Assembly: GCA_964619065.1 (NCBI GenBank) | Contig: CAZUCC010000015.1 | Span: forward strand, 12,375-76,374 | Length of the DNA: 64,000 nucleotides | Reading direction: 5' to 3' | From: JANXUC01 sp964619065 | GTDB taxonomy: Bacteria > Acidobacteriota > Terriglobia > Terriglobales > Acidobacteriaceae | In this document: one piece after another, positions 7,846 through 16,583 of the stretch | Layout: the number at the start of each line of letters is the position of its first letter | How positions within the stretch are numbered: position 1 is the first letter of the stretch | Notes under the pieces: generated by a model | What the model was told of the DNA's origin: nothing | What the model saw: only the letters and a program-made list of their open reading frames with translations | Database searches by the model: none | Made by a program: the position numbers and the translations under genes

Positions 7846-9220
7846 GCGGCTCCTGTTTGACTCGCGACTCTTGTGTTCGTGGAACATGCAACTGCACCAA
7901 TGTCCCTCCCCCTTCAGCTTCGTGAATGACGAGGTTCCCGCCCAGGAGTTCAGCACGCTCCCGCATCGCTACTAAGCCGATGCCGCGTTGCCCAGGCTGC
8001 CGCACAAATCCTTTTCCGTGATCTTCCACCTCGAGTTCGAGCGCATCCGGTAAAAATCGCAACCGTACCCAAGCTTCGCGAGCACCAGAATGTCTTACGA
8101 CATTATTCAATGCCTCTTGCAATATTCGGTACGCGTGCACCCCAGCGCTGCCTTCTACTGGAAAGGGACTTCCTGTTTTTGCGTAGGCTATGACAATCCC
8201 GGTTTGCCTTTCCATCACTGGCAAGTACCACTCGATAGTACTTTCTAACCCAGCTTCGTCCAACATGACCGGATGCAGAGCCTGCGACAAGCTGCGCACA
8301 TTGTTGAGTGTGGATTGCGCCATTTCTCCCACCTCGCGCAAATCCGCGCGCAGGGACGATCCCTCCGGTGCATGGTTTCCAGCCCGGCTCAGCATGGCTC
8401 CGATGGCGGTCAGTATTTGTCCGAATTCGTCATGCAATTCCCGTGAGATGTGCAGCAGCGTGGATTCCTGTGTCGAGATCAGCTTCTGCGCCAGCTCGCT
8501 CCGTTGCGCGGACAGCGCCGCGAGTTGGTCGAACAACCGGCGGTTCGCGCTGATTACATAAAAACTTGTCAGCACAATCGCCAGAAGAGTCGCCGTCAAA
8601 AAGAGAACCACTTTGCTCTGGACGCGGTCATAGATTGCGCCAATTCGCGCCGCCGCTTGTTGCTCGGTTTCGTTGTTTTGCACCAACAGGCGGGCCACAG
8701 CGGTGTTGAGCCCAGACAGGCGCGCCTGTAAGGAGAGCCTGATTTCCTCCCGCGCTTCCTTCTCTTGGCCACTACGAGCCAGAGCAAATGTGCGTTCGGC
8801 GGCATCCCAAAATTGTGTAAAAGAGGTTCGCAGATACTCCCGCTGTTCCGACGAACTTTGGACTACGGCCACCTGTTCCTCGCGGCGCAACGCATCGTCG
8901 AGATCGCCGTGAATGCGTTCGAATTGCGCCGACCACGCCGCCAGCGGATACGGCTCGTCCGCGTCCAGCATGTCTCGCATGGCCAGCGCCAGCGAATTTA
9001 AATCATTCTGAATGCGCAAGAGCTGCAGGGAATCCTTGCGATTCCGGTCAGCCAGATCGCTCTGCAGTTGCCGCAACCCCGCGATTTGCGTCGTTATGTA
9101 GTAAGAGTAGGCCACCACCGCGGCCAGCGTCAGGATCAGGCCCAGAAGCAATCCTGCTGTCGGTGACCGGTGTGGGAAAGGCGCGGGCTGCACGAGCCGA
9201 GGATATAACGCAAGGGGCAA
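7838..9220 (-). CDS. Sensor histidine kinase, HisKA_3 (NarX/DegS type)
   Basis: 460 residues: TM1 ~23-43, a helical periplasmic sensor of ~160 residues, TM2 ~203-224, then a HisKA_3 dimerisation domain with phospho-accepting H263 (SRELHDEFGQ) and an HATPase_c domain (N-box around 368-380, LQEALNNVVRHSGA; G-box HGKGF and GIGLVAMRERAELLGG). It would phosphorylate the NarL-type regulator encoded immediately downstream. The 9220 start is a TTG without an obvious ribosome site; GTG 9193 is an alternative that removes nine residues. The stimulus cannot be inferred. Confidence 0.9.
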   Translation of the reverse strand: MPLALYPRLVQPAPFPHRSPTAGLLLGLILTLAAVVAYSYYITTQIAGLRQLQSDLADRNRKDSLQLLRIQNDLNSLALAMRDMLDADEPYPLAAWSAQFERIHGDLDDALRREEQVAVVQSSSEQREYLRTSFTQFWDAAERTFALARSGQEKEAREEIRLSLQARLSGLNTAVARLLVQNNETEQQAAARIGAIYDRVQSKVVLFLTATLLAIVLTSFYVISANRRLFDQLAALSAQRSELAQKLISTQESTLLHISRELHDEFGQILTAIGAMLSRAGNHAPEGSSLRADLREVGEMAQSTLNNVRSLSQALHPVMLDEAGLESTIEWYLPVMERQTGIVIAYAKTGSPFPVEGSAGVHAYRILQEALNNVVRHSGAREAWVRLRFLPDALELEVEDHGKGFVRQPGQRGIGLVAMRERAELLGGNLVIHEAEGGGTLVQLHVPRTQESRVKQEPHV

Positions 9221-9357
9221 AAATCGCTAATCCCCCCGCCACGACCCAGGGAACGCTGGCGCTCCTTACTAATGTCCTGGCATTTTCTGCCGATATACCA
9301 AGGGCAGGGTAACTCGATAGAGACCAGATCTTCTCGCAGGGAAAAAAAGTCAGCCCA

Positions 9358-9744
9358 ATGTCTGGCATACGAGCTCTTATTGTGGATGATTCCTCGGCCA
9401 TGCGGAAGATGGTGGAGCGTTCCGTACGCCAGTCGGGCTTTGACCTCAAGCAAGTATTCGAGGCTGCGAATGGAGCCGAGGCTCTTTCCGTCCTCAGGGA
9501 CAACGTCGTCGATCTTATTCTCTGTGACATTAATATGCCGATCATGGATGGGCTGGAGTTTGTCAAGCAGCTCTCCTCCGTGGAAAACGCAAAAGGCGTG
9601 CCCGTGGTCATGATTACGAGCGGCGGCAGCGAGGCCGAAGTACTGCGGGCCATTGCCTACGGCGCCAGGGGCTACCTCCGCAAGCCGTTCGCAGCAGATC
9701 AAGTCCGCTCGCAAATCAGTTCCATTCTGACCGCAAAATCATAA
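9358..9744 (+). CDS. Stand-alone CheY-like response regulator
   Basis: A 128-residue single receiver domain. It has acidic residues D10-D11, phospho-acceptor D57 (LILCDINMPIMDGLEF), Thr/Ser in VVMITSGG and the conserved Lys in YLRKPF. There is no output domain, so it probably acts by protein contact like CheY, PilG or PilH. ATG 9358 is divergent from the histidine kinase at 9220, with 137 bp between them. No kinase lies on the same strand, so its partner could be that kinase or a chemotaxis kinase elsewhere, such as CheA at 53740. Confidence 0.88.
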   Translation: MSGIRALIVDDSSAMRKMVERSVRQSGFDLKQVFEAANGAEALSVLRDNVVDLILCDINMPIMDGLEFVKQLSSVENAKGVPVVMITSGGSEAEVLRAIAYGARGYLRKPFAADQVRSQISSILTAKS

Positions 9745-9845
9745 CGGCTAGGAACGAACGTGGCCCCCCAGGAGTGCTCACCTGAAATCCTTGGGGAATG
9801 TGAGATTTGTTACATCTTTCCCGTTGTGCTAACGTTGGCTCAAGT

Positions 9846-10232
9846 ATGCGGCGAGTGCTTGCTAGCTTCGTGTTGTCCGTGATCGCTTGGAGTTTCGTAG
9901 CTCCAATTGCTTTGGCAGCTACGGGAGCGACCACGCCCGCGTGTTGCCGCCGGGACGGAAAGCACCACTGCATGTCGGGTATGTCGGAAACGTCCGGCAT
10001 GACAGGAATGTCCAATTCCAATGATGACGTTCCCGACCTTCGTGCCAGCGCTCCGGATTGCCGGTATCGATCGCAAATAGCGACACCGACGGGCTCAGCA
10101 TCGCAGCAGGACCCAGCACTCCCGTCGCTGCAATTGCAGGCCATCAATCTTGTACTTCCCGCGGATCTTGTGTTCTTCGAATTGCGCTCTGGTGTCGCCA
10201 ATTCGGAACGCGGCCCTCCTACCTCTCGCTAA
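9846..10232 (+). CDS. Small exported Cys/His/Met-rich protein
   Basis: 128 residues from ATG 9846 (MRRVLASFVLSV), giving a good signal peptide with cleavage after ALA-AT. The mature N-terminus is a compact cluster of potential metal ligands: CCRRDGKHHCMSGM, then repeated SGM/TGM units up to a Ser/Asn stretch. The rest is low-complexity with no recognised domain. The cluster suggests binding of a soft metal such as copper; this is inference. It is followed 106 bp later by a TonB-dependent receptor on the same strand, which may import the same ligand or be co-regulated. Confidence 0.62.
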   Translation: MRRVLASFVLSVIAWSFVAPIALAATGATTPACCRRDGKHHCMSGMSETSGMTGMSNSNDDVPDLRASAPDCRYRSQIATPTGSASQQDPALPSLQLQAINLVLPADLVFFELRSGVANSERGPPTSR

Positions 10233-10338
10233 TTCCTAACGCAAACTCCATCGAACTTCACAAGAATTGTCTGTGACGTCCGCCTTGTCATGCCAATTGC
10301 ATGGGTTTTTGCAGACAGGTCCGCGAGAAAGTAGATTC

Positions 10339-12633
10339 ATGAACTGTCGTTGCGTTTTGAAAGCTGTTGCTGTTTTATCCGCCGTTGCCGTGCTTATGAC
10401 TTCCACGGCCGTCGCTACTATTTTTGGCTCGGTTCGGGGGGTCATTCATGATCCGCAGCACCGCCCGATTCAAGGCGCAATGGTAATGCTACGAGCCAAC
10501 TCGTCCGACTGGTCGAAAACTGCGACAACCGATGCTAACGGTGAATTTGCGCTGAATGCTGTGCCTATCGGCGACTACTCCATTAGTGTAGCCTGTCCCG
10601 GATTTGCCCAAGCCGTGCAGAATGTGGTCGTCAACTCCGGCACGGAACCGGTCGTTCACTTTCTGCTGCGCGTCGACGCCGCGAAGGAGACAGTCAATGT
10701 AACGAGCACACTCGATAATGTGCCGACTGATTCTGCAACGCCCATCACTCTGGTAAATCGCTTGGACATCGAGCGAACTCCGGGTGGATCCCGAACCAAC
10801 AGCCTTGCCATGATTACCGATTTTGTTCCCGGAGCGTATGTTACGCATGACCAACTGCATATCCGCGGGGGCCATCAGACAAGCTGGCTGGTGGATGGAG
10901 TTCCGGTGCCCAACACGAACATTGCGTCCAATATCGGTCCGCAGTTTGATCCCAAAGACATCGACTACATGGAAGTGAATCGCGGCAGCTACGGCGCGGA
11001 ATTTGGTGACCGGACTTATGGCGTGTTCAACATCGTTCCACGCTCCGGCTTTGAACGCAATAACCAGGCCGAGCTGGTTCTCAGCGCTGGCAACTTCAAT
11101 CAAACGAACGACCAGCTCAGCTTCGGCAGCCACACCGAGCGTTTTGCTTACTATGCCAGCGTGAATGCGAACCGCACGGATCTTGGCCTGCAAACGCCTG
11201 TCTCGAAAGTGGTCCACGATGCGGCGAATGGCTACGGAGGTTTCGGGTCGTTCATTTTTAACGTCGATCCTTCCAACCAGTTGCGCCTCGTGACCTCCTT
11301 ACGCAAAGACTACTACCAGATCCCGTACGATCCTTTCCCGAATGACCTTGAAAACGGCTCCAGCGCGGGGAATGATTTTACCCCGCAGGCCCCCAGCATT
11401 GGCCTTCGCGATGGCAACCATGAATCCGATGCCCTGATGAATTTTTCCTGGGTCCATACGTTCAATTCCAAGGTCATGCTGACGGTGTCGCCTTTCTACC
11501 ACCGTAACAGCGCGAACTACGACAGCTCACCCGCCGACGTTGATCTCGCCACTACGGATCATCACACCTCAACCTACGCGGGCGGACAGGTTAGTTTTAA
11601 CGCCAATATGGCTAAGAACAATCTACAAGTGGGTTTTTATGGCTTTCATCAGAATGACAGCCAGTTCTTTGGAATTATTTTCAACAATGGCAGCAGTACT
11701 TCCCCTCTTGCTGAGCGCGACCATGCTTCCGGCGGATTGGGAGCTTTTTTCATCGACGATAAATTCAAACCATTTTCCTGGCTAACGCTCACCGCTGGAA
11801 TGCGCCCCACGCATTTCAGCGGCGGAAATACAGAAAATGCTATCAGCCCGCGCTTCGGTGCAGCGTTGAACATCCCACGCCTCAACTGGACTTTCCGTGC
11901 TTTCTACGGCCACTATTATCAGGCGCCGCCTCTCCTCACGGTCGGAGGCCCTCTGGAGCAATTCTGCAATGCAAACAATTGCAAAATAATTCCACTGCCG
12001 GGCGAACGCGATGAAGAACATCAGTTCGGTTTGACCATCCCTTATCGCGGATGGGTTCTCGACGCCGATAACTTCAAAACCAGCGCCCAAAACTTCTTCG
12101 ATCATAGCTGCATTGGGTCAGGAGTTTGCCTTCCCATCACGATTGATCGAGCAAGAATTCGAGGCTGGGAACTGACTCTCCGTTCGCCCCGGATTGCCCA
12201 TCACGGCCAGATTCATCTTGCCTATTCCAATCAGATCGCGGAAGGTAAACTGCCGATCACCGGCGGATTAACGGATTTCTCCCCGCCTACTCCGCTCTTC
12301 CCGCTCGATCACGACCAACGCAACACTCTCAATATTGGCGGAGACGTTACGCTTCCGTGGAGGTCTTTTGCCTCCACCAACGTTTACTACGGCTCCGGCT
12401 TCAGCAACGCATTCCCAGGCCAACCGTATCCCGGAAACAATCTGCCAGGACATACGACGTTCGATGTGTCCGTGAGCAAAGATTTCGGCGAGCGATTCTC
12501 TGCATCGGTAAATGCCCTGAACATAGCCAACCGGCGTGTGAATCTTGATAACAGCCAAACCTTCGGCGGGTTTCACTGGAACAACCCGCGTGAGATTTAC
12601 GTCGAGTTCCGCTATCGATTCCACTACAAATAG
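10339..12633 (+). CDS. TonB-dependent receptor with N-terminal carboxypeptidase-regulatory domain
   Basis: 764 residues from ATG 10339 (MNCRCVLKAV, preceded by GAGAAAG); a longer in-frame start at 10267 would spoil the signal peptide. After the signal comes a carboxypeptidase-regulatory-like fold (~30-115, GSVRGVIHDPQHRPIQGAMV), then a plug domain (HIRGGHQTSWLVDGVPVP, RGSYGAEFGDRTYGVFNIV) and an outer-membrane beta-barrel ending in an aromatic-rich strand (FRYRFHYK). It would import a ligand across the outer membrane using TonB energy. The preceding gene encodes a putative metal-binding exported protein, so a metal complex is one possibility. Confidence 0.9.
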   Translation: MNCRCVLKAVAVLSAVAVLMTSTAVATIFGSVRGVIHDPQHRPIQGAMVMLRANSSDWSKTATTDANGEFALNAVPIGDYSISVACPGFAQAVQNVVVNSGTEPVVHFLLRVDAAKETVNVTSTLDNVPTDSATPITLVNRLDIERTPGGSRTNSLAMITDFVPGAYVTHDQLHIRGGHQTSWLVDGVPVPNTNIASNIGPQFDPKDIDYMEVNRGSYGAEFGDRTYGVFNIVPRSGFERNNQAELVLSAGNFNQTNDQLSFGSHTERFAYYASVNANRTDLGLQTPVSKVVHDAANGYGGFGSFIFNVDPSNQLRLVTSLRKDYYQIPYDPFPNDLENGSSAGNDFTPQAPSIGLRDGNHESDALMNFSWVHTFNSKVMLTVSPFYHRNSANYDSSPADVDLATTDHHTSTYAGGQVSFNANMAKNNLQVGFYGFHQNDSQFFGIIFNNGSSTSPLAERDHASGGLGAFFIDDKFKPFSWLTLTAGMRPTHFSGGNTENAISPRFGAALNIPRLNWTFRAFYGHYYQAPPLLTVGGPLEQFCNANNCKIIPLPGERDEEHQFGLTIPYRGWVLDADNFKTSAQNFFDHSCIGSGVCLPITIDRARIRGWELTLRSPRIAHHGQIHLAYSNQIAEGKLPITGGLTDFSPPTPLFPLDHDQRNTLNIGGDVTLPWRSFASTNVYYGSGFSNAFPGQPYPGNNLPGHTTFDVSVSKDFGERFSASVNALNIANRRVNLDNSQTFGGFHWNNPREIYVEFRYRFHYK

Positions 12634-12686
12634 AGGGATGCGAGTGCCTATGCTGGAGTATGTCGGATTTGTTTCTGCTAAAAAAG

Positions 12687-14123
12687 TCATGCAACTGGCA
12701 AAGTAAAGTAAAACACTGATCCGTGTCCCAGTTGACTGGTAACCCCGATTTGGCCGCCATGAGCTTCCACAATGGCCTTCGAGATGGCCAGGCCCATGCC
12801 AGTTCCCTGCACCTGCAATCGATGATTGCCACCGCGATAGAATTTTTCAAAGATGCGGGACAGTTCGAAGTCGTCGATACCCGGTCCTTGATCTGCGACG
12901 CTGGTCGTGATCATCCGGTCCTTCGCTTCCCCGGTAATACGAATCAGCGTTTCTGGCGCGGAATACTTGGCAGCATTTTCGACTAGATGCACTAGGACTT
13001 CTTTGATTCTTTCCGAGTCCACGCGTACGGGCGGCAGGTTATCGGGAAGACGAACCTCCACACGGCGCTGCCCCAGAACTTGTTTTACCTCCTCGAGTGT
13101 TGCGTCAACAACCTCTCGAATTCTGTGTGGCTCCAGTTTGAGCTCTACTTTGTTGGCGTCGAGCTGGGCCATCTCCGCAGCTTCTCCAACAATGCGATTC
13201 AAACGATCGCTCTCTTCATTAATCACTGCCAGCAACTCTTGACGTTGAGCCTCGTCCAGGTTGGGATTACTTAGCAGTGAGGTAGCAGAGGCTTTGATGG
13301 CAGTTAATGGTGTACGAAATTCATGAGTCACCGCATCCAGCAGAACTGAACGAAGCTGCTCGCCTTCGCGCGCCGCTTCTGCGCGTCCCAATTTCTCAAT
13401 GGTCCCCGCTCTCTCAATGGCAATTGCGATCAGGCTACCCATGGCATCGAGCGTCTGGCGGGAGAACAGCTTCCCTGCAATGCCCAGGCTCCCCACCACG
13501 CGCACGCCCATGCGGAGGGGCATGAAGACCAAATTATTCTGAGAATCAGTTTTAGGTTCACCGCGCATGCTGACCAACTGCAGATCATGAACTTCCAGCC
13601 CGTCGGTCGCGGGGCCAGATCGGTAAACATCGGCGCGGCCGGAGAGGGAAATCGCAGCAGCTTTCACATCGAACGACTCGGTGATGTAGCGCGGAATAAG
13701 ATTCAGTAACACAGCAATATTGTCGCTGGAGAGAAGTTGCTGGCTGAACTCATAGAGACGTTCCACCTCACGCCGCCGCTCGTGGGCATTCTCGGCCTCG
13801 CGGCGAGCTCGCTCGGCCAGCTCGCTGGCAATCACTGCCGTAATAAGGAAGGCAAATAGAGCGACCCAGTTCTGCGGCTCTGCGATCGTGAAGGTACCAA
13901 ACGGCGGCAGAAAATAATAGTTGAACGCCAGGGTGGCCACGACTGCCATGAACACGGCGTGCCGTAACCCCCAAGTCGCGGACACGACTAACACGCCCAG
14001 CAGAAAGGTCAGCGCGGCGGTGGTAGGATTCACCCTGATCAGTGTTTGATAGGTAAAGACGATTACAAAGACCAGCGCGGCAGCAACAAGGTAACGCAGA
14101 ACCGACTTGGTTACCGGCGACAT
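12687..14123 (-). CDS. Split KdpD, C-terminal half: DUF4118/GAF/histidine kinase
   Basis: 478 residues from ATG 14123 (MSPVTKSV); upstream in-frame starts reach toward the divergent gene. Four closely spaced TM helices form the DUF4118 region of KdpD (FNYYFLPPFGTFTIAEPQNW is characteristic). A GAF-like segment, a HisKA domain with H267 (DAVTHEFRTPLTAIKAS) and HATPase_c (DQGPGIDDFELSRIFEKFYRG, GTGMGLAISKAIVEAHGG) follow. This is the membrane and kinase part of the potassium/turgor sensor. The N-terminal KdpD domain is encoded separately on the plus strand from 14195, 71 bp away. Together the two would make one full-length KdpD. Confidence 0.88.
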   Translation of the reverse strand: MSPVTKSVLRYLVAAALVFVIVFTYQTLIRVNPTTAALTFLLGVLVVSATWGLRHAVFMAVVATLAFNYYFLPPFGTFTIAEPQNWVALFAFLITAVIASELAERARREAENAHERRREVERLYEFSQQLLSSDNIAVLLNLIPRYITESFDVKAAAISLSGRADVYRSGPATDGLEVHDLQLVSMRGEPKTDSQNNLVFMPLRMGVRVVGSLGIAGKLFSRQTLDAMGSLIAIAIERAGTIEKLGRAEAAREGEQLRSVLLDAVTHEFRTPLTAIKASATSLLSNPNLDEAQRQELLAVINEESDRLNRIVGEAAEMAQLDANKVELKLEPHRIREVVDATLEEVKQVLGQRRVEVRLPDNLPPVRVDSERIKEVLVHLVENAAKYSAPETLIRITGEAKDRMITTSVADQGPGIDDFELSRIFEKFYRGGNHRLQVQGTGMGLAISKAIVEAHGGQIGVTSQLGHGSVFYFTLPVA

Positions 14124-14194
14124 CACGAGCCGATTGTAGCTGACTTGTTTGGTTGAGATCGACAATTCCATGCGGCTCAACGACAATAGACGCG

Positions 14195-15316
14195 ATGCCC
14201 AAGACCCCTGAGCAATGGCTGGAAGAAGCAGCTCCCGAAAAGAAGAAGGGCTCTTTCAAACTTTTCCTGGGATATGCGCCGGGCGTGGGCAAGACCTACA
14301 GCATGCTCAGCGAGGCCATTCGCCGCCACAGCCGGGGCGAAGATGTAGTCATCGGCGTGGTGGAATCCCATGGACGCAAGGCCACGGCGGAGTTGGCAGC
14401 GCAGCTGGAGAATGTCTCCCGCAAGAAACTCGACTACAAAGGCGCAACGTTTGAGGAAATGGACGTGGACGCCGTTCTTGCACGCAAGCCGGTAGTCGTC
14501 CTCGTCGACGAACTTGCACACACAAATATCGAAGGCAGCAAACACAGAAAACGTTACGAAGACGTCTTCGAATTGCTGGACGCTGGTATCGATGTACTTT
14601 CCACCATGAACATTCAGCATCTGGAGAGCATTACGCCTACGGTCCAAGGCGTTACAGGTATCCAGGTGCGAGAAACCGTGCCGGACTGGGTTTTGCAAAG
14701 GGCCAACGAAATTGTCATGGCGGACCTTACTCCCGAGGCCCTCCAGAATCGCATGCGACGAGGCGATGTTTATCCGCTGGAACGCGTTGGCCGTGCCTTG
14801 GATAACTTCTTCCGCGAAGGCAATCTGATCGCCCTGCGGGAACTGGCCCTGCGGCAAGTCGCGCATGCCGTGGATCGCAGCCTGGAGACCTATCGCGAGA
14901 AAGAGGAAACTGGGCGCGCAGTTGCTGTGCGAGAACGGATCGCTGTGTGTATCAGTTCGAATCCAGCGGCGCAATATCTGATTGCGCGCGGCGCGCGCAT
15001 GGCGCAAGCGATGGATGGTGAGCTCCACGTCCTCTACATCGATCGGGGCCAAGACACGAGCGAAGCTAACCAGAAGTCCCTGGCCGCCAATATGCGGTTT
15101 GCGGAAAACGTAGGCGCCAACATTGTGCGATTCGAAAGTAGGAAGGTGGCTCCGGTAGTGGCGGAGTTTGTGAATCAAAAGCACATCACTCAGGTTGTTT
15201 TTGGCCGCTCCGCGACCCGTGGCTGGAAAAGATTTTTTTATCTCTCAGCGATCCATCAATTCTTGCGCGACGCTCCCACGGTGGATGTCCACATCGTCAC
15301 CCAGGAACCGAGCTGA
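14195..15316 (+). CDS. kdpD: Split KdpD, N-terminal half: KdpD sensor domain plus USP domain
   Basis: 373 residues from ATG 14195 (MPKTPEQWLEEA). Residues ~18-230 are the KdpD N-terminal domain with a Walker A (GYAPGVGKTYSM, ~25-36) and Walker B-like segment (VVVLVDELAHTN). Residues ~245-373 are a universal-stress-protein-like domain. It ends before any TM or kinase domain. In classical KdpD these parts control the kinase/phosphatase balance; here the remainder is the divergent gene at 14123. KdpE starts 7 bp after its stop, so the two are co-transcribed. Confidence 0.9.
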   Translation: MPKTPEQWLEEAAPEKKKGSFKLFLGYAPGVGKTYSMLSEAIRRHSRGEDVVIGVVESHGRKATAELAAQLENVSRKKLDYKGATFEEMDVDAVLARKPVVVLVDELAHTNIEGSKHRKRYEDVFELLDAGIDVLSTMNIQHLESITPTVQGVTGIQVRETVPDWVLQRANEIVMADLTPEALQNRMRRGDVYPLERVGRALDNFFREGNLIALRELALRQVAHAVDRSLETYREKEETGRAVAVRERIAVCISSNPAAQYLIARGARMAQAMDGELHVLYIDRGQDTSEANQKSLAANMRFAENVGANIVRFESRKVAPVVAEFVNQKHITQVVFGRSATRGWKRFFYLSAIHQFLRDAPTVDVHIVTQEPS

Positions 15317-15323
15317 TGACAAA

Positions 15324-16019
15324 ATGACGGACCATCGGCGCATCCTGGTCGTCGACGACGAGCCGCAAATTACGCGGGTCCTGCGAACCTCTCTTTCCAG
15401 TCAAGGTTATGACATTCGCGTAGCCAATGACGGCGAGACCGCTCTCGAAATCATGAGGGACTGGACACCGGACATGGTCATCACCGACCTTTCCATGCCC
15501 AACATGGACGGCTTGGAACTATGCCGCCGACTGCGCACGAAAACACAGATTCCAATCCTCGTGCTCTCCGTGCGGGGAGAAGAGAGGACCAAGGTCCAGG
15601 CACTCGACGCAGGTGCAGACGACTACATTACCAAGCCGTTTGGCATGGAAGAACTGTTGGCACGTGTGCGCGCCAATCTTCGGCGGGTACCGGAAGCTGG
15701 GAGCGAAGAGCCAAGCTTGATCGAGGTGGGTGACTTCCGCATCGATCTGACAGCACACAAGGTAATGGTCCTCAACCGTGAGGTCCATTTGACCCCCAAG
15801 GAGTTTGATTTGCTCGTTTATCTGGCCCGTCGCCCAGGAAAAGTCGCAACACATCGCACGCTCCTCAGCGCGGTGTGGGGCGGGCATAGCACGGAACAAG
15901 TGGAATATCTCCGGGTGTTCGTGGGCCAGTTGCGCAAAAAGCTGGAATCGGAGACCTCGTCCCCTCGTTACATCGTTACAGAGCCGTGGGTTGGCTACCG
16001 GTTCGATCCTGGCCAATAG
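15324..16019 (+). CDS. kdpE: KdpE response regulator
   Basis: 231 residues from ATG 15324 (MTDHRRILVVDDE). The receiver domain (DMVITDLSMPNMDGLE, DDYITKPFGMEELLARVRA) is followed by an OmpR/PhoB winged helix (HLTPKEFDLLVYLARRPGKV, LRVFVGQLRKKLE, VGYRF). KdpE activates kdpFABC at low potassium. It follows the KdpD N-terminal gene by 7 bp and precedes the kdp structural genes by 123 bp, a gap that carries an 11-bp phased AT-rich box like the enterobacterial KdpE site. Confidence 0.93.
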   Translation: MTDHRRILVVDDEPQITRVLRTSLSSQGYDIRVANDGETALEIMRDWTPDMVITDLSMPNMDGLELCRRLRTKTQIPILVLSVRGEERTKVQALDAGADDYITKPFGMEELLARVRANLRRVPEAGSEEPSLIEVGDFRIDLTAHKVMVLNREVHLTPKEFDLLVYLARRPGKVATHRTLLSAVWGGHSTEQVEYLRVFVGQLRKKLESETSSPRYIVTEPWVGYRFDPGQ

Positions 16020-16052
16020 TCCTTTTTCTCGCCAGCCAAGCCCTTACGAAAA

Positions 16053-16081
16053 TTTTATAGACTGTTTAGCCCACTTTTACG
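16053..16081 (+). promoter_or_regulatory. Candidate KdpE-binding box
   Basis: Three similar heptamers TTTTATA (16053), GTTTAGC (16064) and TTTTACG (16075) begin exactly 11 bp apart, the spacing expected for an OmpR-family dimer. From memory, the E. coli kdp site has TTTATA and TTTACA 11 bp apart. It lies 62 bp before the first ORF of the kdp structural operon. Confidence 0.5.
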
Positions 16082-16113
16082 GGCAAAATTGTCCAATCGT
16101 AGGTGAGGGTGAC

Positions 16114-16125
16114 TGAGAATTCTCA
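16114..16125. promoter_or_regulatory. Perfect 12-bp palindrome upstream of the kdp structural operon
   Basis: TGAGAATTCTCA ends 17 bp before ATG 16143, overlapping the region where a ribosome site or operator would lie. It may be an operator or chance. No family consensus is recognised. Confidence 0.3.
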
Positions 16126-16142
16126 CTCAGGACGGTTGACCT

Positions 16143-16475
16143 ATGAACCTACTACTTGGGGCGCTGGGAATCGCAGCTGCAAGTTGTATGCTGAGGTTTC
16201 TGGTGGGCTTCTACAAAGACGAAGGGGGTTCAGCATCCCGCAGCGTAACCATGTACATCGTGCGTGAACAACCCGTCGGAGTTCAGAAAATTACCGGCCG
16301 GCGTTATGGCAAGCTGACCATCCTGGATGGTGGAGTTGCAGCACGACCATGCTTATCAAGAGGGCAAAATGTGATCCCGATTCAATCATTCATTTTGTCC
16401 AAGTGCCCGACGCAAGCAGGAGCGAATTACGGCAAGGCCAGAGTTGACAGCATCAGGGTATCAACAGGGAGCTGA
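16143..16475 (+). CDS. Hypothetical protein at head of kdp structural operon
   Basis: 110 residues with one N-terminal hydrophobic helix (LLLGALGIAAASCMLRFLVGF) and a polar tail rich in Lys/Arg. No domain is recognised. The position between the KdpE-like box and the small kdp membrane ORFs suggests co-expression with the potassium pump. It could instead be a fortuitous frame in a leader; the tail looks weakly coding, so confidence is moderate. Confidence 0.4.
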   Translation: MNLLLGALGIAAASCMLRFLVGFYKDEGGSASRSVTMYIVREQPVGVQKITGRRYGKLTILDGGVAARPCLSRGQNVIPIQSFILSKCPTQAGANYGKARVDSIRVSTGS

Positions 16476-16488
16476 CAACGGAGGGGAT

Positions 16489-16575
16489 ATGGAAGATCTC
16501 GTATTTATTGTTTTAACCGTTATTTTTTTCGCAGCCTCGGTGGCGTACGTGTATGCCTGCGAGCGCTTGCACTGA
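16489..16575 (+). CDS. 28-residue single-TM small membrane protein
   Basis: ATG 16489 is preceded by a strong GGAGGGG ribosome site. The product is a 28-residue peptide: MEDLVF, a hydrophobic helix (IVLTVIFFAASVAYVYA) and CERLH. It lies just upstream of kdpF on the same strand. Size and topology resemble KdpF-like accessory peptides, but it lacks the KdpF ending. It is probably a pump-associated peptide by position; function unknown. Confidence 0.6.
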   Translation: MEDLVFIVLTVIFFAASVAYVYACERLH

Positions 16576-16583
16576 GGTGAGTC

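Noticed and set aside
14177..15184. 335-residue minus-strand frame
   Set aside because: Antisense shadow of the KdpD N-terminal gene, which has intact Walker motifs.
16020..16142. Potassium or cyclic-di-AMP riboswitch before kdp
   Set aside because: The gap is too short for the known ydaO type and no conserved core was recognised; KdpE control is enough.
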